In this document: piece by piece, positions 16,891 to 25,846 of the stretch | Layout: every line of letters starts with the position of its first letter | Position numbering within the stretch: the first letter of the stretch is position 1 | IMG/VR virus record: IMGVR_UViG_3300008459_011050 | Span: 62,001 to 126,000 of that record | Length of the DNA: 64,000 nt | DNA from: a virus | Direction: 5' to 3' (one strand) | Made by a program: the position numbers and the translations under genes | The notes under the pieces: model-generated | Told to the model about the DNA's origin: nothing | Database searches by the model: none | The model's input: only the letters and a program-made list of their open reading frames with translations

Positions 16891-17592
16891 TTAAAATGAT
16901 TTGATGATATATGCTGTAGGTGCTATGAAATTCAAGTTCTTCACTTTAAGTCCCCTTTCTTTAAGAAATCTGTCGACACCAATAGACTCGCTCCACTTAG
17001 AGTGAGCATATTCATCAAATACTACTATACCACCAATTGAGACATAATCCCAAAGGTTTACTAAAGTGTTGTAAGTAGGAACTTCTAAATCGAGATCAAT
17101 GTATAATATTGATATTTTCAAACCAGGATTATCATCAACATATTTTTTTGATGTTATAGATATATCACCTTTAACAAGTTCGAAATCTGTTTGTTTGAAA
17201 CCGTGTCCTTTAAGGTTCTGTTCTAAGTATAATTTATAATCTGAATTATGCTCAAAATTTCTTCCTTGGAAAAGCGTATCCATGGTTTTACGTTGAACCT
17301 CATCATTTATTGTTGATAGAAGTTGAAATGTATCAAACATATCAAACCCAACAACTTTCTTTATGCTATTTGGATTTAACACTTCTTTCAATTTCAGAAA
17401 AGTGTAGAGTCCAGATCCCTTGAAAACTCCACATTCTAGTATGTCACCTGTAATATTTTTTACTTTATTATAGATAAGTGTTCTGGCAACGAGTTTCTGA
17501 AATACTTTTCTATCATCACTAATTATAAAACCGTTAAAATCATCAAAAATTTTTTGGGTTGTTGAAATCATCTCTATAGTTTTTATATCCAT
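16891..17592 (-). CDS. TylF/macrocin O-methyltransferase-like protein, 233 aa
   Basis: SAM-dependent methyltransferase of the TylF class. GDILECGVFKGSGLYTFLKL is the SAM-binding loop, VVGFDMFDTF and LVKGDI follow, and YIDLDLEVPTYNTLVNLW with GGIVVFDEYAHSKW holds the metal/acceptor acidic residues typical of the family. Such enzymes methylate sugar hydroxyls. A second member of the family is encoded at 27848, with which it shares the IEFGV/ILECGV and FDE motifs. Position in the island points to a sugar acceptor. Confidence 0.8.
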   Translation of the reverse strand: MDIKTIEMISTTQKIFDDFNGFIISDDRKVFQKLVARTLIYNKVKNITGDILECGVFKGSGLYTFLKLKEVLNPNSIKKVVGFDMFDTFQLLSTINDEVQRKTMDTLFQGRNFEHNSDYKLYLEQNLKGHGFKQTDFELVKGDISITSKKYVDDNPGLKISILYIDLDLEVPTYNTLVNLWDYVSIGGIVVFDEYAHSKWSESIGVDRFLKERGLKVKNLNFIAPTAYIIKSF

Positions 17593-17598
17593 AAATTT

Positions 17599-17919
17599 TC
17601 AAATTATATATTTGTCACCGACAATCGAAGGTGATTTTATTACTAAAATATTACAATCGGTCAGAAATATAGGATCAGCAATCTCATTTGGTCTTAATAT
17701 AAAAATATCATCCTTTTTTAATTTACGACCTTGAATGATCATCTTTCCCTTTAGAATAAGGTTAATCTCCGTTGCTAATTTATGAAAATGGGTTGGCCAT
17801 TTTTCGCCCTTTTTGTGTGTGAGGATCCCGACTTCAAAATCACCTTGTTTAAAACAAGAAGGTTCGAAGTCACCAATAAACCAACCTCTGTGAAAATTAT
17901 TGAGTTTGAATGTTTCCAT
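17599..17919 (-). CDS. cupin-domain protein, 106 aa
   Basis: A small single-domain cupin with motif 1 intact: HFHKLATEINLILKG gives H-x-H, Glu and Gly at the expected spacing. Motif 2 (DDIFILRPNEIADPIF) lacks the usual final His. Cupins in sugar-nucleotide clusters act as isomerases, epimerases or binding proteins; no choice can be made here. The ATG overlaps the end of the upstream nucleotidyltransferase gene by 23 bases, which suggests coupled translation and a shared pathway step. No alternative Met gives a full domain. Confidence 0.75.
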   Translation of the reverse strand: METFKLNNFHRGWFIGDFEPSCFKQGDFEVGILTHKKGEKWPTHFHKLATEINLILKGKMIIQGRKLKKDDIFILRPNEIADPIFLTDCNILVIKSPSIVGDKYII

Positions 17920-18598
17920 TTTGTAGATATTTTTTTAAATCGTCTGGAGTACCAATAGGAAAGTGTTGATTAAAAAGGTATATACCGATTTTTTGATTAT
18001 TTTTGATTAGATAGTTATATGTTGGTGCAACATAATATTCACCATTTGTTTTGTCTTCATTTTTTACCATTTGTTCATAAGATTCAAAAAAATCCGAGGC
18101 TTTATTCCAATAATGCAACCCGTTTGTGGCTAAATTAGATATTACTTGTTTTTCCTTCACATCTTTGACTAAATTATTTTCGTCAATTTGAACATAAGAA
18201 TTTTTTTGGTGGTTGGATATAAAACATCCAAAACATCCATCAAATTGCCTAGCATATCTGATAAATAAATCTAAATTCCAATCTTTTATTATTTGGTCAC
18301 AGTTTGTTATGATTAATTCTGAATTAGGATCAATCGAATCTTTGGCTAAATAAGCTGTCGAAGCAGGTCCCTCTGTCGTATAATCGATTTCTATTACTTT
18401 CGATCCAAAAGATTGGAAACTATGTCCCTTTCTTCCAATGACTGTTATATCAATTTTTTGATCTACAAAATTATTGATTACGTGCTCGATCATATTTCTA
18501 CCATCCCAAGAAATCAAAGGTTTTGGCTCGATCCACTCAGAATTAATAAATCTAGTCCCCCTACCCGCAGCTAATATAATTAAATTTATTTTATCCAT
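17897..18598 (-). CDS. sugar-phosphate nucleotidyltransferase, 233 aa
   Basis: NTP-transferase (GT-A-like) fold. Nucleotide loop LIILAAGRGTRF, followed by EPKPLISWDGRNMIEHVINN, the TEGPAST acceptor segment, the metal Asp in NCDQI, and the C-terminal NGEYYVAPTYNYLI and PIGTPDDLKKYL. These are all seen in hexose/heptose-1-phosphate nucleotidyltransferases. It is a paralogue of the C-terminal half of the protein at 20194 (shared TEGxA, ATxGxYW, NGExYVxPxYN). One of the two is a candidate for the nucleotidyl-transfer step of the heptose pathway. Nucleotide preference cannot be read from sequence. Confidence 0.85.
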   Translation of the reverse strand: MDKINLIILAAGRGTRFINSEWIEPKPLISWDGRNMIEHVINNFVDQKIDITVIGRKGHSFQSFGSKVIEIDYTTEGPASTAYLAKDSIDPNSELIITNCDQIIKDWNLDLFIRYARQFDGCFGCFISNHQKNSYVQIDENNLVKDVKEKQVISNLATNGLHYWNKASDFFESYEQMVKNEDKTNGEYYVAPTYNYLIKNNQKIGIYLFNQHFPIGTPDDLKKYLQNGNIQTQ

Positions 18599-18601
18599 AG
18601 T

Positions 18602-19339
18602 TTATCTATAAACACCAATGTGAATTGAACAATGTTCGACTACCAAGTCATTAATTTTCTCTAGGTGAACTTTTAAATTAGATTCATCATAACTAGCATA
18701 TTGGTTGGTCTTAATAATTTCGGGATAATTATCATATACAAGACTATACTTTTTCATTGCTTCTGATGTTCCAATTGCAAATAAATTTGAACACCCATGC
18801 CCATCAGGCCAATCGTATCCTGGATTTACCAAAATTAGTTTGGGATTTTCGTCTATCCGCTTTTTTATATTTTCCCAATCAACTATGGTTTTATCCCATT
18901 CAACGTCATGATCCATCCTATATTTGATTGCGTATTTATAAGATACATTATTTTCATTTTCATACTGTTCTTTGACCTCGAATGCTTTTTTTATAGAATA
19001 AAACTGTGACCACGATGACCAAACTTTGTTTATGGGATTTCTATATCCTGGTGAAACGCTAGTATTTTTATAAAAGTCGGTTTTATCATAATCCTCAATT
19101 ATGTATTTTTTAGGTTTATATAATTCAACGAATTGTGTCGCGTCATGAACTTTACTTTGCTTATTTTCCCAACCCATCTGGTCTCCCCAACTACTCAATA
19201 ATTTATCATGTTGCCAAATATGACCAAATACGTCATATTCAAGCCCATTAAACAAATTTAAAAAATCCTCATATCCCTTCTCGACACACCTTGGTTGTCC
19301 ACTAAAACAAATTCCAAAATCCTTTATAATTTTTTCCAT
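18602..19339 (-). CDS. glycosyltransferase-like protein of the 'SGQxR' type, 245 aa
   Basis: The protein opens with FGICFSGQPRCVEKGYEDFL and has an internal YKYAIKYRMDHDVEW segment with acidic residues of a DxD kind. The same pattern (ALCLSGQIRSF ... YDVCIRARYDLKYN) is in the protein at 21579, so the two are distant paralogues. Proteins of this type occur in viral and bacterial polysaccharide clusters and are thought to be glycosyltransferases. No membrane segment. The 84-bp gap before the plus-strand gene at 19424 holds AT-rich promoter-like DNA for both directions. Confidence 0.6.
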   Translation of the reverse strand: MEKIIKDFGICFSGQPRCVEKGYEDFLNLFNGLEYDVFGHIWQHDKLLSSWGDQMGWENKQSKVHDATQFVELYKPKKYIIEDYDKTDFYKNTSVSPGYRNPINKVWSSWSQFYSIKKAFEVKEQYENENNVSYKYAIKYRMDHDVEWDKTIVDWENIKKRIDENPKLILVNPGYDWPDGHGCSNLFAIGTSEAMKKYSLVYDNYPEIIKTNQYASYDESNLKVHLEKINDLVVEHCSIHIGVYR

Positions 19340-19423
19340 TAAATCTTATATGAAATATATCATTTGAGTTTTTAAATTTAAAAAACTTTTCTCTGATTTA
19401 TATTTATAATAAATAAAATTATT

Positions 19424-20146
19424 ATGAATTACAATCCAACCCAAAAATATAACTTCAAATTTGAAGTGGATCAATTTGGTTTTAATCATTTGGATAAAGA
19501 TTTTTTTGATCGTGATGAGATTATTCTTATTGAAAAATTCGAAAAATTATGCCAAATAATAAAAATCTATGATCAAAAAAAATACAAAATGATTGAATTG
19601 GGATGCAATCAATGTTTCTATTCTTTATTCTTTAAATTTATATTAGGTATTAACAATACAAACACTGTTCTCGTAGAACCATATAAACCTTTCCTAGAGA
19701 GGGGTAAGAGAAATTTTCATATCAACGGTCTTGATTGTGAAATAATAAACAAGTGTGTTGGAAGGAAGAAATGGCTGGGTACAAGTTCACCAGATTATGA
19801 ATTCGATGTTGAACTTACTACTTTAAATGAATTGATGTGTGGTGATACTTTCGATATACTCCATTCAGATATTGATGGTAATGAATTATATATGTTACTA
19901 GAAAACAAAGATATATTCCAAGAAAAAAAAATAAAAAATATATTTCTTTTGACCCACGGTGGTAGTGTTCACTTCAATGAAATGCTTGAAAATGACAGAC
20001 CAGATACAACACATTATAAATGCAAAGAATTTTTTACAAACACTGAGTATAAATTAATATATGAGTGTGAAGAGTGGGAAGTTGGTGGTGATTCATTATT
20101 GATTTATTCGATCGATGAAAACGTTATATCAAGTTTTCAGAATTGA
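19424..20146 (+). CDS. FkbM-like methyltransferase, 240 aa (only + gene in the island)
   Basis: SAM-binding motif KMIELGCNQCFYSLFF is followed by VLVEPYKPFLERGKRNFHIN, INKCVG and the FkbM-type VELTTLNEL...HSDIDGNELYMLLENKD segment. This indicates a methyltransferase on sugar or amide groups. It is the only gene of the island on the plus strand, with its own AT-rich upstream region and a perfect 34-bp palindrome right after its stop. This looks like an insertion or inversion into an otherwise continuous leftward operon. A shorter family length than usual (~250-280) is still plausible. Confidence 0.78.
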   Translation: MNYNPTQKYNFKFEVDQFGFNHLDKDFFDRDEIILIEKFEKLCQIIKIYDQKKYKMIELGCNQCFYSLFFKFILGINNTNTVLVEPYKPFLERGKRNFHINGLDCEIINKCVGRKKWLGTSSPDYEFDVELTTLNELMCGDTFDILHSDIDGNELYMLLENKDIFQEKKIKNIFLLTHGGSVHFNEMLENDRPDTTHYKCKEFFTNTEYKLIYECEEWEVGGDSLLIYSIDENVISSFQN

Positions 20147-20149
20147 TTT

Positions 20150-20183
20150 ATAGAAAATATGACTACGTAGTCATATTTTCTAT
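20150..20183. terminator. perfect 34-bp palindrome between convergent genes
   Basis: Arms ATAGAAAATATGACTAC and GTAGTCATATTTTCTAT meet with no spacer. It lies three bases after the FkbM-like stop codon and eleven before the end of the leftward HAD-nucleotidyltransferase gene. A hairpin in either transcript could act as a two-way terminator, although it is unusually AT-rich and without a loop. It could instead be a protein-binding site or a recombination scar. Confidence 0.6.
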
Positions 20184-20193
20184 GGAATTAATA

Positions 20194-21561
20194 TTATTTA
20201 TAATTTTCTAAAAAATAATTTAGATCTTCTGGTGTACCCAATCCCCACATATTTTCGACATGGTAAGTTTTTATTTTTTTACCATCATTAATCGCCAGAT
20301 TATAAACAGGACACACATAAAATTCACCATTTATCCTCATATTCTTTTCAATCATTTCCTCCGAATATTTAACAAAATCACTACCACGTTTCCAATAATA
20401 AAAACCAACGGTTGCTAAATCCGATATTGGGTTTTTTTCCGAAACTTCACTAACATAACCATCTTCACCTACTCTAGCGAATGACCACTTTGGGTGAGTT
20501 GAAGTAAATGTCACTATACCACCATCCAAATCACACTCATTCATTTTGTAAAAAAAATCGTTGGAATCCCACTCTACAAACTGATCCGAATTAGCAAAAA
20601 ACAATGGTAGGTCTACATTTATAATATCTTTAGATAAAAGAGCACTACAAGCGGCCCCTTCGGTCACACCATCAACTTCTACGATTTTACAATTTGGAGT
20701 AATTAGGTTTAGTAGTGTTCCTAAATTATATTTTTCCTTATGTGACTTTTGAACAATGTAAATGTAGTTAGCTTTGATATTCAAATTTTCAACAACAACT
20801 TGAATCATGGGTTTATTCCTAACATCAATTAGTGGCTTAGGAAAAGTATACCCAACTTTTTCAAATCTCGAACCTTGTCCAGCCATGGGTATAATCACAT
20901 TTAATTTCTCATCAGACCAATAAGGTATTGGATTTTTTTTATCCATCTCCAAAATGTTGATTTTACTCTTGATGAAATCCGAAGTTATTTCAGATGGTGA
21001 ATTTATCCTTATAACATTCGATTTACTATTTGAGGCCGCGTACAATCCTGGTGGCGAATCTTCTAAAATTAAAGTTTCGTTGGGTAAAAAACCGAAGTAG
21101 GACATCGCTTTCCAATAAATCTCAGGATGTGGTTTTGGAAATTCAACATCTTCATTTGACAAAAGTAAGTCAAAGAATTCTATAATACCCAATCTAGATA
21201 ATGAAGTTAAAACGGTTTTCTTAATACTATTTGAACAAACAGCGATTTTATATTTCTCTGATAACTCAGTTAAACAATCTATGAGGTTATTGTTAATACT
21301 CAAACTTTGTAGTTTTTGTAAGGTGATTTTTTGTTTTTTCTGCCAAATTTCGTCATACTCCGTTACTGGTAAATTTTTCTCCAGTGTCAAAATTTGTAAT
21401 TTCTGATTTGTTTTAAGACCATCAAATTTTGACAAATGATCTTCCCAAGATATAGAGTATTTATCACCAAGTGCCAAATTCAAGGCTTCGTAATGAATCT
21501 TTTTAGCATCAACTAAGACACCATCAAGATCAAAAATAATAAATTTAATTTTGTTTTTCAA
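20194..21561 (-). CDS. HAD phosphatase fused to a sugar nucleotidyltransferase, 455 aa
   Basis: Residues 1-205 are a HAD phosphatase/mutase of the beta-phosphoglucomutase type: IIFDLDGVLVDAKKIHYEAL, CSNS, KPHPEIYWKAM and LILEDSPPGLYAA hold the four HAD motifs. Residues ~218-455 are an NTP transferase (NVIIPMAGQGSRF, FPKPLIDVRNKPMI, VTEGAACSAL, ANSDQF, NGEFYVCPVYN). The C-terminal half is paralogous to the protein at 17897. The fusion could remove a phosphate and then activate the sugar-1-phosphate, two adjacent steps of NDP-heptose synthesis. It could equally serve another sugar. Two catalytic domains appear intact. Confidence 0.85.
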   Translation of the reverse strand: MKNKIKFIIFDLDGVLVDAKKIHYEALNLALGDKYSISWEDHLSKFDGLKTNQKLQILTLEKNLPVTEYDEIWQKKQKITLQKLQSLSINNNLIDCLTELSEKYKIAVCSNSIKKTVLTSLSRLGIIEFFDLLLSNEDVEFPKPHPEIYWKAMSYFGFLPNETLILEDSPPGLYAASNSKSNVIRINSPSEITSDFIKSKINILEMDKKNPIPYWSDEKLNVIIPMAGQGSRFEKVGYTFPKPLIDVRNKPMIQVVVENLNIKANYIYIVQKSHKEKYNLGTLLNLITPNCKIVEVDGVTEGAACSALLSKDIINVDLPLFFANSDQFVEWDSNDFFYKMNECDLDGGIVTFTSTHPKWSFARVGEDGYVSEVSEKNPISDLATVGFYYWKRGSDFVKYSEEMIEKNMRINGEFYVCPVYNLAINDGKKIKTYHVENMWGLGTPEDLNYFLENYK

Positions 21562-21578
21562 TTTTTATTTTTATTTTT

Positions 21579-22229
21579 TCATAAGACTATTCTACCATCA
21601 GATCTGACTAAATCAAAAGTCCTTGGGATTGAATTGTTACCAATATTATGATGGCTCAAATGTTCCGAAATTATTCCCTCAGGACACATTTGATTAATCC
21701 TTTCTGTTTGGTCATATTCGTCAAAAATATTCGAATAAATGTCCATCAACTCCGAACTTCCGTATGCAAACCAATCATTTAATCCACCACAACCACCAGA
21801 TCTGTTGATTAGGTTTATTCCACCATTTGAAATATCAAAAGATATCCTTTGGTTATACTTCAGATCGTACCTCGCTCTGATGCAAACATCATATTTAAAA
21901 TTATTTAATAATTCATAGTCAACCTTCATTCTATTTGATTCACGTATAGAATAAAACATACTTCTTGTAGGAACATCAATAGATGGATGATCAAATCGGA
22001 AAGATTTTGGCTTCAATGTATTCAAAACGTCAATAATATCATCCATAGAGTATCCCCCAAAATCTGTTGGATCATAATTCCAAAAATTTTGGTATTTACT
22101 GTTATCATACTTATACCAAGAATGACAAAAAATATCCACGTCGTTATTTTCTAAAATATTTTCAATCAAACTTTGTTTCACCAGTGGGAAACTTCTGATT
22201 TGTCCAGATAAGCAAAGGGCAATTTTCAT
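21579..22229 (-). CDS. glycosyltransferase-like protein of the 'SGQxR' type, 216 aa
   Basis: Opens with IALCLSGQIRSFPLVKQSLI and carries YDVCIRARYDLKYN, matching the protein at 18602 in layout. A late GGLNDWFAYGSSELMDIYS segment corresponds to CSNLFAIGTSEAMKKYS in that paralogue. The role as a glycosyltransferase is inferred from the island and acidic site. It overlaps the upstream gene by four bases and no signal or membrane segment is visible. Confidence 0.6.
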   Translation of the reverse strand: MKIALCLSGQIRSFPLVKQSLIENILENNDVDIFCHSWYKYDNSKYQNFWNYDPTDFGGYSMDDIIDVLNTLKPKSFRFDHPSIDVPTRSMFYSIRESNRMKVDYELLNNFKYDVCIRARYDLKYNQRISFDISNGGINLINRSGGCGGLNDWFAYGSSELMDIYSNIFDEYDQTERINQMCPEGIISEHLSHHNIGNNSIPRTFDLVRSDGRIVL

Positions 22230-23233
22230 AATGAATATTTACTTTCTATATAATTTTTAATCCATTTATAGTTGAAATATTTATCTACAATATAAATCTG
22301 ATTCAATAAGCATTTTTGATAAAGGAATTCATCCTTTTGTAACAACGTATACTTCTCTACAAATTCCTCAGCGGTTGAAAATAAAGTTTCTTCTGAAAAA
22401 TAATCACCATCCTCAAATGGAAAAACCAAATCTGTTCTTTGCATCAACATAAGTGAGTTTGTAGATAATCCCTCAAAAAACCTTTTACATAAATGACCAG
22501 TACCGTTAAGATTAAGGAAATATTTAAAACTTGAAATTGCTTTAATAAAGTCAGCGTTGCTCAAGTTATTAGCAGTCAATAGATATGGATGAATTTTTTG
22601 CAAAATTTCCAAGCGGTTACAATACTCATCTGGGTATGGTTCTCTTGTTCTGTATATTGCTGTCCCAGCCCAAAAACAAGATGGTATTCTATTTTCTGGA
22701 ATTATTTTAATTCTCTCCTCATAAAGTGTCCAAGGAGCATTTGGTTTACCATAAACAATAAACGGAAATGGGAAAACATCATCATCATACTCATCAATCC
22801 AATCCTTTCTGTATTCTCTTTTGAAAACAAAATCACATTTCATATTGTTTTCTCTGAGCCACATCAATCCACCTCGGACCACTGCTCTGTCAGTGTCGTC
22901 CAAATAAATAACTCTATTTATTTTGATGTTTGAAAGTTTATCGTAGATCATTTTGAAATACTCTCTTCTTTCTGAGGTATTTGGTGTGTATGGCATGTCA
23001 TTGAATGTATGGACTGGCCAAATGAATACTACCATATCATATTCATTTTCCAAAAGAGACCAATCTTCAATAACATCGATACCGTATCTATCCTCACAAT
23101 ATTTTTTGTCCGGAATAACTTGAAGTTCCTTAAATTGATCCAAGGGAATGAATGGAGAAAAATAATCACAAGGTTCAAAAAGATGAAAAGCTGGTGGAAA
23201 ATGTTTCTCTAAATCGATGATTAAATTTTTCAT
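22226..23233 (-). CDS. GT-B-like glycosyltransferase, 335 aa
   Basis: The N-terminal part has the aromatic/acidic pattern WPVHTFNDMPYTP and VIYLDDTDRAVVRGGLMWL. The C-terminal half reads like a glycosyltransferase group-1 / CgeB-type domain (LSNADFIKAISSFKYFLNLN, HLCKRFFEGLSTNSLMLMQR, then GDYFSEETLF). No exact family is claimed. It overlaps neighbours on both sides by four bases (stop/start ATGA junctions), so it is translated together with the epimerase gene upstream and the SGQxR gene downstream. Confidence 0.65.
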   Translation of the reverse strand: MKNLIIDLEKHFPPAFHLFEPCDYFSPFIPLDQFKELQVIPDKKYCEDRYGIDVIEDWSLLENEYDMVVFIWPVHTFNDMPYTPNTSERREYFKMIYDKLSNIKINRVIYLDDTDRAVVRGGLMWLRENNMKCDFVFKREYRKDWIDEYDDDVFPFPFIVYGKPNAPWTLYEERIKIIPENRIPSCFWAGTAIYRTREPYPDEYCNRLEILQKIHPYLLTANNLSNADFIKAISSFKYFLNLNGTGHLCKRFFEGLSTNSLMLMQRTDLVFPFEDGDYFSEETLFSTAEEFVEKYTLLQKDEFLYQKCLLNQIYIVDKYFNYKWIKNYIESKYSL

Positions 23234-24135
23234 AGTGTGTTTAAATTTTTTTTAATCCAATCAATAACATCAACTCTTGGTTCAAATCCAAGTACCTCCC
23301 TAATTTTACTAATATCAGCGAGAGTATTTTCGGCCTCACCAGGTCTATAATCCAAGTGTACTTGTTTACTACTGATAAGATCTGCTATTTCTTTTATTGA
23401 TATGTTTTTACCAGAACCAACATTTAATACAGTGGCTCCAATTTTATTTTTTGAATTCATCGCTAAAATATTTACATCAACTACGTCACCAACATAGATG
23501 AAGTCCCTTCTTTTATCACCCATCCCAACAATAGTTAAATCTTGTTGTTTTTCAAATTGATCCAAGAAAATACCTAAAACAGGAGCGTAATTACCCTTCA
23601 CTGGGCTTCTTTCTCCAAACACATTAAAGTACCTGAAAATGACTGAATCTAATTTGTGCATTTTCCAATAATATCTGAAGATATCCTCTCCCAAAAATTT
23701 TGAATGTGAGTATGGATTAAGAAAATCAGTCGAATTGTCTTCCTTAGTAGGTAGATTTTCAGTCAAACCATATACAGATGATGTAGATGAATACATTACC
23801 CTTTTTATCCCATGTTTGAGAGATAAATCTAGAATATTTAACGTGCCTATTACATTCACATTATATGCTCGATGAGGGTTTTGTATTGCGGGTTGAATCC
23901 TTGATTCTGCAGCTAAGTGAAAAACATAGTCCACCCCAACAAATAGACAGTCTATTTGTTCCTTATCACAAATATCAAATTTGTGATAAGTTGTCCTCTC
24001 ATTGAAGTAAAATTTATCATTTTCGGATGCTGATAAGTCATCAATAACAACTACTTCATGACCTAGATTGACCAACTTATCAACTAGATTACTCCCAATA
24101 AACCCAGAACCACCGGTTACTATTATTTTATACAT
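23230..24135 (-). CDS. NAD-dependent sugar epimerase/dehydratase (SDR), 301 aa
   Basis: Extended short-chain dehydrogenase with the NAD motif VTGGSGFIGSNLVDKL, VFHLAAESR, catalytic Ser-Tyr-Lys (SSTSSVYG, PYSHSKFLGE) and the RYFNVFGER strand. Family: UDP-glucose 4-epimerase / related NDP-sugar epimerases, about 300-330 residues. Substrate could be UDP-galactose (feeding the mutase at 15767) or an activated heptose. It lies four bases downstream of the HAD-cytidylyltransferase gene, so both are likely coordinated. Confidence 0.85.
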   Translation of the reverse strand: MYKIIVTGGSGFIGSNLVDKLVNLGHEVVVIDDLSASENDKFYFNERTTYHKFDICDKEQIDCLFVGVDYVFHLAAESRIQPAIQNPHRAYNVNVIGTLNILDLSLKHGIKRVMYSSTSSVYGLTENLPTKEDNSTDFLNPYSHSKFLGEDIFRYYWKMHKLDSVIFRYFNVFGERSPVKGNYAPVLGIFLDQFEKQQDLTIVGMGDKRRDFIYVGDVVDVNILAMNSKNKIGATVLNVGSGKNISIKEIADLISSKQVHLDYRPGEAENTLADISKIREVLGFEPRVDVIDWIKKNLNTL

Positions 24136-24139
24136 AATT

Positions 24140-24856
24140 TTATTGTTCTTTTATCATTTTTTTGAATTTGGTTGCCGACCAACCGTGTTTTCTTGGAATA
24201 AAAAATGTATTTATATTTAGTTTCAACCCATTATGGTCTTTACCAATATAATCATCTCCCAAAAAAAGTATATCTGGTTTTACATTTTCAGTCAAAGAAA
24301 TCAATTCACTTTCAGTATTATAAAAAAATACTTCATCAACATATTTTAATGAAGTCAATATTTTTTTTCTTTCTTCTTTGGAAAGTATTGGTTTGGGCTT
24401 ACCCCTCTCAATCGAAGGATTATTGTGCAACCCAACCACCAAATACTCACAATTTTTCTTCGCCAATTCAAACATATGAATATATCCAGGATGAATTACA
24501 TCAAAAGCGCCTGCTATAAAACCAATTTTGGGATTTGTATTCTTTTTGAAATCTTCAATAGATAAATTTTTATCATCTATAAAAAAATCAAAAGATGGTT
24601 TTCCTAAAATCAATTCATTATATTTTACACCCCACGATTTAAGCTGTGTAGTAGTCAGGTCAAATAAATTATTATAAACTAAACTGACATTACCTTTGTA
24701 AGTTGTCATCCCTCTAGCCGTAAATATTTTTATATAATGACCCACATCAAACAAATTGTTGACTTTTAAGATCATTTCATCATTTGGATAAGATGAGGAA
24801 TAATTATTTGAGTCTGTACTACAAATAGTGTTATCTAGGTCGAAACAATAAATCAT
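24140..24856 (-). CDS. HAD phosphatase fused to a cytidylyltransferase-type domain, 238 aa
   Basis: Residues 1-105 form a small HAD domain (YCFDLDNTIC, IFTARGM, FFIDDKN) like phosphatases of capsule clusters. Residues ~110-238 are a nucleotidyltransferase of the RfaE/GlpT class: IGFIAGAFDVIHPGYIHMFE is the HxGH-type motif, here H-P-G-Y, followed by LVVGLHNN and FLGDDYIGKDHNG. The C-terminal domain resembles that of HldE, which transfers a nucleotide to heptose-1-phosphate, and the HAD half could do the GmhB step. Whether it makes an activated heptose or a glycerol-type product is open. It lies ten bases from the HddA-like gene. Confidence 0.78.
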   Translation of the reverse strand: MIYCFDLDNTICSTDSNNYSSSYPNDEMILKVNNLFDVGHYIKIFTARGMTTYKGNVSLVYNNLFDLTTTQLKSWGVKYNELILGKPSFDFFIDDKNLSIEDFKKNTNPKIGFIAGAFDVIHPGYIHMFELAKKNCEYLVVGLHNNPSIERGKPKPILSKEERKKILTSLKYVDEVFFYNTESELISLTENVKPDILFLGDDYIGKDHNGLKLNINTFFIPRKHGWSATKFKKMIKEQ

Positions 24857-24865
24857 AAAATTGAA

Positions 24866-25846
24866 TTAATTAAAATTACCTAGAATAACTGAACCAAGTT
24901 TGTCTATGTCAAAATGTAACCTTTTATAACCTCTACCTGTCATAAAATTCTCAACTTCTGTGTGATTTTTTTCAGTGAACAGTAGTAAAAATCCACCACC
25001 ACCAGCGCCCACTATTTTACCACCAAGAACGCCAAATAACTCCTTTGTCATTTCATAGGTCATATCAACTTCCGACACTGATATCTTATCAGAAAGACTC
25101 TTTTTCATTTTCCAATATTCGTCTAAGAGTATTCCATACTTCTTAAAGTCTCCAGACTCAAGAATACTCAATACCTCATAAGCTTGCTGTTTTATTTTCA
25201 AGAGGGTTTCCTCTGAATTACCCTTTAATTGTTTCTGATCTTGTAAAACCTCTGATGCGTCTCTTTTGACGTTTGTGTAATAAAGATGGACGTGCGAAAG
25301 AAATCTATTAAGCTCACTTTGTGATAAGTTTACCTCTTTTATATCAACGTTTCCATTGGTATCTATATCTAAGATTTTCAAACCACCAAACGCAGCAATA
25401 TATTGATCCTGTTTACCAACTGGCTCACCTAACTTATCAATCTCAATATAACATGCCTCTTCTGCCAGAACGATTGGTTCACGGTTTAACCTTTTGATTT
25501 CTCTAACAACGTTTGATAGACCCACTAAGAAACTACCCGAACTACCAAGACCGGTATTAGAAGGTAGATCAGCACAGGTGTTGACCTCAAATGAGTTAAA
25601 CATATTGTGGTGTAAAAATAGTTCTTTAGCTCTATGATTTTTTAAATCTGATGCATTATCAACAATTTCAATTTGAGAATACCTAAGTTTAAGGTAATTT
25701 TCGAATTCATCAGGTTTCAAAGTTATATAGATGTATTTGTTAATAGCTAGAGATATTACAAATCCTCCGTGTTTGGAGTAGAAGGATGGTAAGTCGGTAC
25801 CACCACCAGCAATTGTTATTCTCAAAGGTGTTCTGGAAAGTATCAT
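24866..25846 (-). CDS. hddA: HddA-like heptose-7-phosphate kinase (GHMP family)
   Basis: GHMP kinase with TPLRITIAGGGTDLPSFYSK at the N-terminus and the ATP loop DLPSNTGLGSSGSFLVGL. The later KQDQYIAAFGG segment and C-terminal KIVGAGGGGFLLLF motif are also typical of HddA, which phosphorylates D-glycero-D-manno-heptose-7-phosphate at C1. Related kinases of the family use fucose or other sugars, but the neighbours (transaldolase, GmhA-like isomerase) favour heptose. Length 326 is normal. It overlaps the transaldolase gene by four bases. Confidence 0.82.
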   Translation of the reverse strand: MILSRTPLRITIAGGGTDLPSFYSKHGGFVISLAINKYIYITLKPDEFENYLKLRYSQIEIVDNASDLKNHRAKELFLHHNMFNSFEVNTCADLPSNTGLGSSGSFLVGLSNVVREIKRLNREPIVLAEEACYIEIDKLGEPVGKQDQYIAAFGGLKILDIDTNGNVDIKEVNLSQSELNRFLSHVHLYYTNVKRDASEVLQDQKQLKGNSEETLLKIKQQAYEVLSILESGDFKKYGILLDEYWKMKKSLSDKISVSEVDMTYEMTKELFGVLGGKIVGAGGGGFLLLFTEKNHTEVENFMTGRGYKRLHFDIDKLGSVILGNFN

